Shown: one piece after another, positions 51,241 to 59,232 of the stretch | Position numbering within the stretch: the stretch's first letter is position 1 | How the letters are laid out: every line of letters begins with the position of its first letter | Source: Microbacterium sp. Clip185 | GTDB taxonomy: Bacteria > Actinomycetota > Actinomycetes > Actinomycetales > Microbacteriaceae | Direction: 5' to 3' | DNA length: 64,000 bases | Assembly (NCBI RefSeq): GCF_028743715.1 | Contig: NZ_CP117996.1 | Coordinates: forward strand, 1,302,001 to 1,366,000 | Made by a program: the position numbers and the translations under genes | Notes under the pieces: model-generated | Databases searched by the model: none | What the model saw: only the letters and a program-made list of their open reading frames with translations | Told to the model about the DNA's origin: nothing

Positions 51241-53385
51241 GTGTCAGCCTCAGAACCCGCCCGGACACCGCAGAACCTGGACGAGCCCGCGCGCTTGCGC
51301 CGACGCCAGCCGACTGGTGCGTCGCCCGAGCACGCGGAACCCTCGCGCTTCATCCCTCACGTGCAGGGCTTGCGTGCGATCGCTGTGCTGCTGGTCGTGC
51401 TGTACCACTTCTGGCCGGGGCGGATCCCCGGTGGCTATGTCGGCGTCGACGTCTTCTTCGTGATCTCGGGCTTCCTGATCACGGGCCATCTGATGCGCGA
51501 GCTGACGGCCACCGGAACCGTGCGCCTCGCGCAGTTCTGGGCGCGGCGCGCGCGCCGCCTGCTGCCGGCGTCGCTCCTCGTGCTGCTCTTCTGCGCGATC
51601 GTCGCCGCATCCCCGTACCTCATGCCCATCTCGGGGCTGCAACGGGAGGTCAGCGAGATCATCGCGTCGACCTTCTATGTCGAGAACTGGTATCTCGCGC
51701 TGACGTCCGCCGACTATCTCGGCAACTCCGGCGAGCCGGCGATGGTGCAGCACTACTGGTCGCTGTCGCTCGAAGAGCAGTTCTATGTGCTCTGGCCGCT
51801 CATCATGCTCCTTGCGGCATGGATCGCGGTCCGCTTCTTCGCGGGACGTCGCCGTCGCGCAATCCTGATCGCGCTGGGCGCCGTGAGCGCCGCATCCTTC
51901 GTGTTCTGCGTCGTCTTGACCCTCAACGACCCGGCGCCGGCGTACTTCGTCACCTTCGGTCGGATGTGGGAGTTCGGACTCGGCGCCATGGTCGCGCTCG
52001 TGCCCGCGCTGCGCGTGCGCAATGCGGCGGCGAGCTTCGTGCTCGGCTGGGCAGGTATCGCAGCCCTCGTCTACACGGCCTTCCGCTTCGACTCCTCGAC
52101 GCCCTTCCCGGGTTATGCGGCGTTGCTGCCGGCGCTCGGAGCGGCCGCGGTGATCGCGGCCTCGAACTCCGCCCGATGGTGGTACCCGACCCGCGTCCTG
52201 TCGATCGCGCCGATGCGCTTCACCGGCGACATCTCCTACTCGCTGTATCTCTGGCACTGGCCGCTGATCATCATCGCGCCGTCCGTGCCCTTCTGGGGGC
52301 TGAGCATCTACCACCGCGTCGCACTGCTGGCGATCTGTTTCGTGCTCGCGTGGCTCACCAAGAAGTTCGTCGAGGATCCGGCCCGGTCCTGGCGGGTGCT
52401 CACCTCCCGGCGTCCGCGAGTGACGCTGTGGGCATCACTCGCGGCGATGGTTCTGGTCGCCGGCACCGCCGGCGGTGCCTGGGCGTTGAACGCGCCCGCC
52501 TACCGCGACGGCGTGGCGCAGCTGGAGCAGTTGCGCACCGATCCGCCTGCCTGCTTCGGTGCCCAGTCCGTGCTCGACCCGGACTGCCAGGGCACGCCCG
52601 CATCCGGCACGATCCTCCCGGCGCCGGGATTCGCCGGCGTCGATAAGCCCGCCGACGAGCAGTGCTTCGTGCAGCTAAACGATGCGCGGCCCGTGAGCTG
52701 CACCTTCGGCTCCGACGCGCCGGACGCACCCACGGTCGCTCTCATCGGTGACAGCCACGCGTTCCAGCTGCTGTCGACGTTCGAGCGGATGGCTCAGGCG
52801 AACGGCTGGCGTCTGGTGACCTTCTTCAAGGGCGCTTGCCCGTGGAACGACACCCCTCTGTCGACGCCGGGCGCCTTCGGCGCGGCGTGCTCCGAGTGGC
52901 GCACCGCGGTCGATCAGGCGCTCGTGGATGCGAAGCCGGACGTCGTGTTCACGTCCGCCCTCGCGACGACGCCGTACGCGTCGGACGGGCACGACTCCTC
53001 CTACGATGCCGCCGTGGCGGGCTACCGCTCGGCGTGGTCGAAGATGACGGATGCGGGCGTGCCCGTGATCACCGTCGTCGACAACCCGGTGTGGGAGACC
53101 GACCCCAACAAGTGCCTGCGCACCCGCGACGCGGCCGCCTGCGACGGGGCGCGGTCCGACGTGCTCGTCGCGAAGGATCCGCTGCGCGAGGCTGCGGAGG
53201 GGGCGTCGGGGGTCACGCTTCTCGACTTCACCGATGTGTACTGCGACGACACGACCTGTTTCCCCGTCGTGGGCGGGGCGGACGTCTACCGTGACCAGGA
53301 CCACCTCACGGTGACTTTCGTCGACACCCTCATGCCGCAGTACACCGAAGCGATCCGCGCCGCGTTGGAGCGTTCCGCCGGTTAG
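51241..53385 (+). CDS. OafA-type acyltransferase with SGNH domain
   Basis: A 714-aa membrane O-acyltransferase. Residues about 40-400 form an acyltransferase-3 domain of ten or eleven helices, with the early RAIAVLLVVLYHFWP and GGYVGVDVFFVISGFLITG motifs and WSLSLEEQFYVLWPL. The extracytoplasmic C-terminal SGNH hydrolase domain starts near residue 490 with GDSHAFQLL (catalytic Ser) and ends with DQDHLT (Asp-His). It probably acetylates a surface glycan. A single-gene unit. Confidence 0.94.
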   Translation: MSASEPARTPQNLDEPARLRRRQPTGASPEHAEPSRFIPHVQGLRAIAVLLVVLYHFWPGRIPGGYVGVDVFFVISGFLITGHLMRELTATGTVRLAQFWARRARRLLPASLLVLLFCAIVAASPYLMPISGLQREVSEIIASTFYVENWYLALTSADYLGNSGEPAMVQHYWSLSLEEQFYVLWPLIMLLAAWIAVRFFAGRRRRAILIALGAVSAASFVFCVVLTLNDPAPAYFVTFGRMWEFGLGAMVALVPALRVRNAAASFVLGWAGIAALVYTAFRFDSSTPFPGYAALLPALGAAAVIAASNSARWWYPTRVLSIAPMRFTGDISYSLYLWHWPLIIIAPSVPFWGLSIYHRVALLAICFVLAWLTKKFVEDPARSWRVLTSRRPRVTLWASLAAMVLVAGTAGGAWALNAPAYRDGVAQLEQLRTDPPACFGAQSVLDPDCQGTPASGTILPAPGFAGVDKPADEQCFVQLNDARPVSCTFGSDAPDAPTVALIGDSHAFQLLSTFERMAQANGWRLVTFFKGACPWNDTPLSTPGAFGAACSEWRTAVDQALVDAKPDVVFTSALATTPYASDGHDSSYDAAVAGYRSAWSKMTDAGVPVITVVDNPVWETDPNKCLRTRDAAACDGARSDVLVAKDPLREAAEGASGVTLLDFTDVYCDDTTCFPVVGGADVYRDQDHLTVTFVDTLMPQYTEAIRAALERSAG

Positions 53386-53388
53386 TGT
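53383..53388 (+). promoter_or_regulatory. Candidate leaderless -10 TAGTGT, gamma-carbonic anhydrase
   Basis: TAGTGT overlaps the preceding stop codon and lies 6 nt before ATG 53395. Confidence 0.45.
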
Positions 53389-53394
53389 CGGGGC

Positions 53395-53925
53395 ATGACC
53401 GTCTCGGAAGCCGCATCCGTGATCGCCCTCGCCGACACCGCGCCGGAGGTGCCGCCATCCGCTTTCGTGGCCGCCGGGGCGCGCCTGATCGGCGGGGTGC
53501 GGCTGGGGGAGAACGCGAGCGTTTGGTACAACGCCGTGCTGCGTGCCGACGGCGACACGATCACGGTGGGTGCGCGCAGCAACGTGCAGGACTCGGTGAG
53601 CGTGCACGTGGACGGTGGGCATCCCGTGACCATCGGCGAGGATGTCTCGATCGGGCACAACGCCGTGGTGCACGGCTGCACGATCGGCGACGGAAGTCTG
53701 ATCGGCATGGGCGCCGTCGTGCTCAACGGGGCGCGGATCGGCGCCGGCTGCCTCATCGCCGGGGGAGCGGTAGTGCTGGAGGGGGCGGAGATCCCCGACG
53801 GCTCCCTGGTCGCCGGCGTGCCCGGCAAGGTGCGGCGCGCGCTGACGGATGAGGAGCGCGCGGGGCTGGTGCGCAACGCCGCGGCCTACCTGGCTCACAG
53901 CGAGCGTCATGCCGCGGCGGGCTGA
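53395..53925 (+). CDS. Gamma-carbonic anhydrase family protein
   Basis: A 176-aa left-handed beta-helix trimer of the gamma-class carbonic anhydrase/PaaY group. Hexapeptide repeats run from about residue 45 to 140, and metal-ligand histidines are in VSVHVDGGHP and SIGHNAVVHGC. NVQDSVSVHV and VVAGVPGKVRR-like (VAGVPGKVRRALT) segments are typical. CO2 hydration is the family activity, but many members are inactive. Confidence 0.92.
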   Translation: MTVSEAASVIALADTAPEVPPSAFVAAGARLIGGVRLGENASVWYNAVLRADGDTITVGARSNVQDSVSVHVDGGHPVTIGEDVSIGHNAVVHGCTIGDGSLIGMGAVVLNGARIGAGCLIAGGAVVLEGAEIPDGSLVAGVPGKVRRALTDEERAGLVRNAAAYLAHSERHAAAG

Positions 53926-53977
53926 CGACCTGTCCACAGCTGACGCGTGGGGGCGCGGCGGCGTGCGGTGACTCCCT

Positions 53978-54039
53978 TAGCGTGGAACCCCCTGGTACGC
54001 GCAAGGGTTACGGCGGAGTTTTCTCTGCTCGGTTAGCGT
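53978..54039 (+). promoter_or_regulatory. Two TAGCGT hexamers upstream of transglutaminase-like gene
   Basis: TAGCGT occurs at 53978-53983 and again at 54034-54039 in the 153-bp gap. The second would give a leader of about 33 nt before ATG 54079. Confidence 0.4.
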
Positions 54040-54078
54040 GTGCGAGGTCCCCCGCAGCATCTCGAGAATCAGGGCGTC

Positions 54079-56394
54079 ATGGCACAAGCGACACCGGCCG
54101 GTTGGTACCCCGATCCCGCAGGCGGTGGCGGGCGGCGCTATTGGGATGGCACCGCGTGGACGTCGAACGTCAGCACCGACATGCCGATGCAGGCCGCGGG
54201 CGCCGATCCCACGCAGGTCGCTGCCGTATCCGCTCCCGCATCTGCTCCAGCGCACGCCGCTCCCGCATCCGCGTCGGAGTCCGGCACGCGTTCGCCGCGG
54301 AAACGCCGCAGGGGTGTCGTCATCGGGCTCAGTGTGACCGGCGGTGTTGCACTCATCGCGGTCGTCACGCTCGTCGTCGGGATGTTCACCTTCCTCCGTC
54401 CGATCGAGGGCGTGCCCGCCGCGCTGCACACCGATGTGTCCGAGCAGTACGACTACACCGACCCCATGCTCGATCTCGACCGTGATCACGAGTTCGTCTT
54501 CGACGTCGACTACCTGCTGGAGGACGTCAACGCGGCGAACAGCCCGAAGACCGAACAATCGGGGTACGACGAGGGGCGGGCCGCTCCGGACTGGGCCTTC
54601 CAGGTCTATTACGACGCCGCGTTGACGCACGAGGCCGGCGCCACGGTGGTGCAGCCGGCCAGCTCGAAGTCGTACCCGTCGGACGATCGCCGCATCCGCG
54701 TCGTGCCCAATGATTCGACCTACGCGCGCTCAGGGGATGGCCAGCGGGACATCTCCGACTCGGCGATCTCGGAGTGGTCTCTGCACGACGAGTACTACCT
54801 CGTTCAGCGCGCCGACAGGGAGGGCAACCCGCTCGCGAAGCCGATCGTGACGATGTTCACGGTCAAGCGCGAATTGGCGACCCCCGTCGCAAGCCTCGGC
54901 ACACCGACGGGCGACGGCAGTCTCGCCCTCAATTGGCAGGCCGTTGACGGCGCGACCGAGTACCTGGTCGTCGCCTCCAAGGCTCAGGTGACCGGACCAC
55001 GTAGCTACACGCTGCTCGGGTCGACATCCGACACGACGTGGACCAGCGAGTCGGTTGTGACGGAGAGCGGCCTCCAGAACGAGCCATGGCCAGAGCGTCA
55101 GAATGACGCACTGAAGGCGTACGAGGGATCGAGCGCTGACGAAGACGGCGCCGGATACCTGCCCGGACCGAACTACGGCACGTCTGGCTGGGACTTCGGC
55201 GTCATCGCCACGGACGGCAAGCGCTTCTCGCCGTACCAGAGCTTCGACACGATCGGTCAGGGCGTCGGCGCGCTGCCCTACCAGATCGCGACCGCCACGC
55301 TGCGGGGCGAGATCGGTACGTCGGTCCCGAGCGTCGCAGCTCTTCCGAAGACCATCCCGTTCACGTCGCTGGACGGCGCCACGCGCGCCGCTATCACGTA
55401 CGTGGACGCGTCTAAGGCCCGCCCCTACCGCGAGTGGTACATGGTGCCGATGTTCGCGCGGGGGACGCAGCTGGGCACGTGGACGTATGTGCCGCAGGCG
55501 GCGGTGACGGACCTGCAGGCGGAGGCGGATGCCTTCAACGCTGCGGCGCTGGCGGCTGCGCCCCCGACGGGAGCGGCGGGCTTCCAGCTGGTCTCGGCGC
55601 CGGTCGATCCCAACATCGAGACGGTGAACACGTACCCCGACGTGGCATATCCGGTGTTCGGCAGCACGGAACTGACGCGGTTCATCGCGGCGCACCTGAT
55701 CGCGGGGTCGAAGGCGGTCGACATCTCCGCGTTGACCTCCGCGCCCGGGGCCCCGCAGGGTGACGACGCGCTGGATGAGGCTCTCGCTCAGAACCCCTAC
55801 GCGCTCGGCGTGAAGGGGGCGGCCGTCTACGACAACAAGACGTTGTACGTCACCTACGACGAGGACCACTCCGCAATCGAGGCGCAGCAGGCCGAGATCA
55901 AGACGGCGGTGGACGCGGCCGTCGCCGCGGTCACGACGCCGGAGATGTCCGCGCGGGACAAAGCAGTAGCGCTCAACGACTGGCTGACGGCTCACGCCGA
56001 GTACGACTATGCGGCGCTCGAGGCGAAGAACGCGACGGGGGTCGAGGTCATCCCCGACGGGTATGAGGATGCGTGGACGGCGGCGGGTGTGCTGCTCAAG
56101 CAGACGGGTGTGTGCGCGAGCTACGCTGACGCGTATCACCTGCTCATGCAGGCGGCGGATGTGGACTCCGTCGTCGTCACCGGCACCGTGTACTCCGCCG
56201 GTCGGCACGCCTGGAACAAGGTGAACATCGATGGGGCGTGGCTGGCCGTCGACTCCACGTGGAACGACTCGCCGGACGCCAACCGTTTCCTCCTCATCCC
56301 CGACTCGGGCTTCCAAGGCAACGCGGCACGCTCCGAGGAGGCGAGCTGGATGGTGGATTCGTTCATCAGCTCGTACGCGACCACGCCGCAGTGA
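54079..56394 (+). CDS. Membrane-anchored transglutaminase-like protein with DUF2510
   Basis: A 771-aa protein. Residues about 5-30 form a DUF2510 motif (AGWYPDPAGGG then RYWDGTAWT). After a Ala/Ser/Pro linker, a membrane helix (about 88-110) exports a long extracytoplasmic region with a possible fibronectin-like segment (about 275-335) and a C-terminal transglutaminase-like domain: C679 in TGVCASYADAYH, H710 in GRHAWNKV and D725 in AVDSTWND form a complete triad. It could cleave or crosslink cell-wall peptides. The stop overlaps the next gene's GTG. An upstream in-frame GTG at 54040 is less likely. Confidence 0.87.
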   Translation: MAQATPAGWYPDPAGGGGRRYWDGTAWTSNVSTDMPMQAAGADPTQVAAVSAPASAPAHAAPASASESGTRSPRKRRRGVVIGLSVTGGVALIAVVTLVVGMFTFLRPIEGVPAALHTDVSEQYDYTDPMLDLDRDHEFVFDVDYLLEDVNAANSPKTEQSGYDEGRAAPDWAFQVYYDAALTHEAGATVVQPASSKSYPSDDRRIRVVPNDSTYARSGDGQRDISDSAISEWSLHDEYYLVQRADREGNPLAKPIVTMFTVKRELATPVASLGTPTGDGSLALNWQAVDGATEYLVVASKAQVTGPRSYTLLGSTSDTTWTSESVVTESGLQNEPWPERQNDALKAYEGSSADEDGAGYLPGPNYGTSGWDFGVIATDGKRFSPYQSFDTIGQGVGALPYQIATATLRGEIGTSVPSVAALPKTIPFTSLDGATRAAITYVDASKARPYREWYMVPMFARGTQLGTWTYVPQAAVTDLQAEADAFNAAALAAAPPTGAAGFQLVSAPVDPNIETVNTYPDVAYPVFGSTELTRFIAAHLIAGSKAVDISALTSAPGAPQGDDALDEALAQNPYALGVKGAAVYDNKTLYVTYDEDHSAIEAQQAEIKTAVDAAVAAVTTPEMSARDKAVALNDWLTAHAEYDYAALEAKNATGVEVIPDGYEDAWTAAGVLLKQTGVCASYADAYHLLMQAADVDSVVVTGTVYSAGRHAWNKVNIDGAWLAVDSTWNDSPDANRFLLIPDSGFQGNAARSEEASWMVDSFISSYATTPQ

Positions 56395-56798
56395 CCCAGG
56401 ACGGATCGGAGCGGAGTTCCGGGGTCGGCTCGAGCGAGCTTCCCGTGAGGGATCTGCCCGGCTTTGTTCCCGTCGATTGGCGCGAGCATCGCTACGTACA
56501 GGTGGACGGCGAAGAGCCTGCGTCACAGGAGTGGCTTGCCGCGTTCCTCGACGATGCGGCAGAGGCTCCGTCGCCCGCATCCGGTGGCTGCATCGACGAG
56601 CGGGTGCTTCTTCGAATGCCCGACGGCCAGGTGTTCGCGGGCCTTTCGTATCGCGGTGACATCGAGGGGTGGCGCGCGTGCATAGACGCTTCGGCGCGTG
56701 GTCGTCGGTCGTCGGTCCCGCGGATCGACGGAGACGATCTGCTCCTCGAAGACGCCCGACGCTATCGGCTCGACGACTGCGATCGCCTGCGGGTCTGA
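56391..56798 (+). CDS. Hypothetical protein coupled to transglutaminase-like gene
   Basis: A 135-aa soluble, acidic protein of no recognised family. The GTG start overlaps the preceding stop (GTGA), implying coupled synthesis. Segments include VDWREHRYVQVDGEEPASQEW in part (EHRYVQVDGEEPASQEW) and a C-terminal DLLLEDARRYRLDDCDRLRV. No signal peptide or helix. It could be a cytoplasmic partner or immunity-like factor, but this is speculation. It ends 10 bp before the convergent HNH gene. Confidence 0.78.
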   Translation: MTQDGSERSSGVGSSELPVRDLPGFVPVDWREHRYVQVDGEEPASQEWLAAFLDDAAEAPSPASGGCIDERVLLRMPDGQVFAGLSYRGDIEGWRACIDASARGRRSSVPRIDGDDLLLEDARRYRLDDCDRLRV

Positions 56799-56808
56799 CG
56801 GCGGCGCG

Positions 56809-58179
56809 CTAGAAAGGTGGCGGCTCCGCCGCGTCGCCGTCCGGGTTCTCCGTCGGGTCGTCGAGTGTCTCCATGAACTGCACGGGTGGCGGCGGGTCGT
56901 CGATGTAAGTGGCGCCCAGCGGAGAGGTCCACTCGATGACGCCGCCGGGTAACTGTCGGACGCGCCATGCCGTGAACTGCTTCATCGAGTGATGTCGCTG
57001 GCACAGACACTGCAGGTTGTCGAGGTGCGTCGGTCCTCCGCATGCCCAGTCGCGCACGTGGTCGATCTCGCATCGGATGGCGGGAACGCGGCATCCGGGG
57101 AATCGGCAGTGCCGATCGCGAGCGTGGACGGTGCGCCGTAGCGCGGGTGGCACGCTCCGCCTGTCGACGGCGAGGACCTGCCCGGACGCCGACTCGGTGA
57201 GAATGCGGTCCCAACCGGTGCACGAGCCGCCGGCGAGTGCGCGGGCGGTTCCGGCGTCGAGCGGGCCGCTCCCGACCACCTCGCTCACCTCGGCGTCGCT
57301 CCCGGTGAGCGCGTCGACGGGGACCACGACCTGCACGTGCGCGCGAATCGCGCCGAGGGTGCCAGGTCCGTCATCATTGCGTGTCGGGTCGGAGCCTGGC
57401 TGCGCCGTGAGCAGCATGTCTGCGAGGAGGTCGGCGCGGATCTGATCTGTCGTGCGCGTGTCGCTCGCGAGCAGGAGGTCGCCGGCATCCGGTTCGCCTC
57501 CGGCACGGCGAGCCGCGTTCGCCCGCTCCGTAGCCTGCCGGCGAAGAACGATCAGTGCACCGGCCTGACGGGTGAGACGGTCGTAGATCGCGTCGGCAAT
57601 GACCGCCGGTTGGATGGAGACGATCTCGCTCATGCCGTGGGGGAGCGGCGTCGTGAAGACGCGCCGGCCCTCCCGGGCGGCGGCGTGGCGCTCGGTGAGG
57701 GTCGTCGGATGGTGCCGCTCGGCGAGGATCTCTACCCGCGAGCGCGCGCGACCCACGGTCTCGGTCTCGCAGACGGTGAGAGCGCCCTGCTCGAACGCCC
57801 TCCGCCGATCGCGGGGGAGGTTCGCTCCGGCGTCGACGATCACGCGTGCGTGGCTCAGTTGGATGCGGCCCGCGGCGAGGGCCGCGTGCGTCAGCGGATA
57901 GTCGTCGACGAGCTCGGCCGCCGCGCTCATCTGCCGCTGCAGGGTCCTGTCGGCGAGGCGGGTCGCCGCGCCGATCTCGGACGCGACGGCCCGCTGGGCC
58001 ATGTCGTGCACGCGCACGTTCGCGCGCGAGCGGGAGGCCAGACGCCGTGCCAGGTGCTCGGCGTCTGCCAGCGCCTGCATACGGCGAGCCTGCGCCGCAG
58101 CGATGTCGGCGTCGGCCTTGCGCACCGTATCGACGGCCTCGGCCAGCGCCGCCGCATCCGCGTCGCTGAAGCCGATCAT
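56809..58179 (-). CDS. DUF222 / HNH endonuclease domain protein
   Basis: A 456-aa protein of the very common actinobacterial DUF222-HNH type. A helical DUF222 region (about residues 15-330) precedes an HNH nuclease domain: RDRHCRFPGCRVPAIRCEIDHVRDWACGGPTHLDNLQCLCQRHH in parts (CRFPGC, CEIDHVRDW, NLQCLCQRHH), with the Cys zinc pairs and the catalytic His. ATG 58179 has SD GGGAGA; ATG 58194 would add five residues. These genes are often multicopy and of unknown role; some sit in mobile elements. Confidence 0.9.
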   Translation of the reverse strand: MIGFSDADAAALAEAVDTVRKADADIAAAQARRMQALADAEHLARRLASRSRANVRVHDMAQRAVASEIGAATRLADRTLQRQMSAAAELVDDYPLTHAALAAGRIQLSHARVIVDAGANLPRDRRRAFEQGALTVCETETVGRARSRVEILAERHHPTTLTERHAAAREGRRVFTTPLPHGMSEIVSIQPAVIADAIYDRLTRQAGALIVLRRQATERANAARRAGGEPDAGDLLLASDTRTTDQIRADLLADMLLTAQPGSDPTRNDDGPGTLGAIRAHVQVVVPVDALTGSDAEVSEVVGSGPLDAGTARALAGGSCTGWDRILTESASGQVLAVDRRSVPPALRRTVHARDRHCRFPGCRVPAIRCEIDHVRDWACGGPTHLDNLQCLCQRHHSMKQFTAWRVRQLPGGVIEWTSPLGATYIDDPPPPVQFMETLDDPTENPDGDAAEPPPF

Positions 58180-58260
58180 TCCGTCGTCTCCCATGTGCCC
58201 ACATCTCGTCGAGGCGCGCTCTCGCGCGACCTGCTCAGCCGGGGCACTCGGCGGTTGATT

Positions 58261-58288
58261 CAGGTCGGAACCAGGTGTTTCCGACCTG
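58261..58288. promoter_or_regulatory. 10-bp inverted repeat upstream of HNH gene
   Basis: CAGGTCGGAA (58261-58270) and its exact complement (58279-58288) flank an 8-nt spacer in the 186-bp divergent region between the HNH gene and a small ORF. It is operator-like and near the HNH upstream region. Confidence 0.4.
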
Positions 58289-58365
58289 ATTTCAGTGTGA
58301 CACGGACCTCGGACATCGCCGGTGCCGGGTGGTGCATTCGGATCGGGTCTGCGAGTGTCGGGAAC

Positions 58366-58557
58366 ATGAGTGCGGGACTGATTGCGGCAATGTCCGGATC
58401 CGGACTGGCCGTGCTGGCGGTCGCCCTGATCGCCACTTCGATGGTCTTGCGTCGTGGTCGTATTCGAGGCGGGAGTCAGGCGAATCCTGAGTTGTCCCGT
58501 GCCCGCGCCGACATCCAGAGCCAGATCGACGCCGGTCGCGCCGGGCACCGGATGTAG
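58366..58557 (+). CDS. Small single-helix membrane protein
   Basis: A 63-aa ORF: MSAGLIAAMSGSGLAVLAVAL starts a membrane helix (about residues 3-27), followed by a basic tail RRGRIRGGSQANPELSRARA that may be cytoplasmic. GAGTGT lies 7 nt before the ATG, a form of the leaderless pattern. No family recognised. Short but with plausible codon use; divergent from the HNH gene. Confidence 0.55.
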   Translation: MSAGLIAAMSGSGLAVLAVALIATSMVLRRGRIRGGSQANPELSRARADIQSQIDAGRAGHRM

Positions 58558-58583
58558 CCGGAGCGCGAACAAACGGGTGACCT

Positions 58584-58667
58584 CGTTTCGTCTCCTCGCT
58601 GCGCTCGTCGCTCAACAAACGGTGGTGGGCTATCGGTCGTTGAGCGAGCCGGAGGCGAGTCGAAACG
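58584..58667. repeat. Imperfect inverted repeat, REP/BIME-like intergenic element
   Basis: The stretch starting CGTTTCGTCTCC is roughly the reverse complement of one ending GAGTCGAAACG, with a common core resembling GTTGAGCGAGCC. This architecture resembles palindromic intergenic repeats of Microbacteriaceae. It contains no ORF. Confidence 0.55.
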
Positions 58668-58674
58668 CGATGAC

Positions 58675-58800
58675 CGTCCCCACCGCCTCTCCATACGCGG
58701 CTGCGCCGCGCGCGGAGCCTCTGGCGGCGTGGGCCCGATCGTCCCCACCGCCTCTCCACACGCGGCTGCGCCGCGCGCGGAGCCTCTGCGGCGTGGGCCC
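58675..58800. repeat. Tandem duplication, about 65-bp unit, two copies
   Basis: Two near-identical units with period 65 (start near 58675 and 58740) share CGTCCCCACCGCCTCTCC and GCGGCTGCGCCGCGCGCGGA. Only a few differences separate them (one transition and a small deletion). Not coding. Confidence 0.75.
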
Positions 58801-58851
58801 AATCGAACTACGCAGGCTTCGCCTGCTTTCGATTCCCGGCAGTGCCCAGAA

Positions 58852-58894
58852 AACGAACGAGGCGACCCGGATAAACCGGGTCGCCTCGTTCGTT
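58852..58894 (-). terminator. Terminator of tRNA-Gly, 19-bp perfect stem
   Basis: Arms 58852-58870 and 58876-58894 pair perfectly across 19 bp with a 5-nt loop. It begins 3 bp after the tRNA-Gly 3' end on the minus strand and ends with a TTTT-containing stretch. Confidence 0.85.
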
Positions 58895-58897
58895 CGG

Positions 58898-58968
58898 AGG
58901 GGATGACGGGAATCGAACCCGCGTAATCAGTTTGGAAGACTGAGGCTCTACCATTGAGCTACATCCCC
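58898..58968 (-). tRNA. tRNA-Gly (anticodon UCC)
   Basis: A 71-nt cloverleaf: 7-bp acceptor stem (GGGGATG with CATCCCC), discriminator U, the D-loop AGCTCAATGGTAGAGC, anticodon stem TCAGT/ACTGA with loop CTTCCAA (anticodon TCC), and a T arm containing GGTTCGATTCC. CCA is not encoded. It is divergent from tRNA-Pro. Confidence 0.95.
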
Positions 58969-59020
58969 GGAGCGGCATCGGCCGCAACCTCAGCAAGCAT
59001 AGCTGAGTTCTCAACGTCGA

Positions 59021-59049
59021 TTCGACGCGCGGGCAGCGTCGGCTAGACT
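59021..59049 (+). promoter_or_regulatory. tRNA-Pro promoter TTCGAC-N17-TAGACT
   Basis: TTCGAC (59021-59026) and TAGACT (59044-59049) are spaced 17 bp, the best -35/-10 pair in the window. Transcription would start about 36 nt before the tRNA. Confidence 0.65.
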
Positions 59050-59091
59050 TCTCGGGGCCGAATCCGGTGCACGTTCGCGTGCCCGCCCGCC

Positions 59092-59165
59092 CGGGGCGTA
59101 GCTCAGCTTGGTAGAGCGCCCGCTTTGGGAGCGGGAGGCCGCAGGTTCAAATCCTGTCGCCCCGA
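59092..59165 (+). tRNA. tRNA-Pro (anticodon UGG)
   Basis: A 74-nt cloverleaf: acceptor CGGGGCG with CGCCCCG, discriminator A, anticodon stem CCCGC/GCGGG with loop TTTGGGA (anticodon TGG), and T arm GCAGGTTCAAATCCTGT read in part. CCA is not encoded. tig follows 67 bp downstream. Confidence 0.95.
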
Positions 59166-59232
59166 CACGGCCCCCAAGACCCCAGACCTTCAGCCACCGT
59201 GCGTTGGCGCGGAACAGAGGAGAACAACAGGC

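Larger units (their letters stand above)
58558..58851. other. Non-coding intergenic region rich in repeats
   Basis: About 340 bp separate the small ORF from tRNA-Gly. It holds the REP-like inverted repeat, the 65-bp tandem duplication and a short hairpin (58801-58834, AATCGAA...TTCGATT with an inner GCAGGC stem). I see no gene in it. Confidence 0.6.

Noticed and set aside
58261..58288. LexA/SOS box
   Set aside because: The half-sites and spacing do not match the actinobacterial TCGAAC-N4-GTTCGA consensus.
58675..58800. CRISPR-like array
   Set aside because: Only two directly adjacent units with no spacers and no cas genes; a simple tandem duplication.
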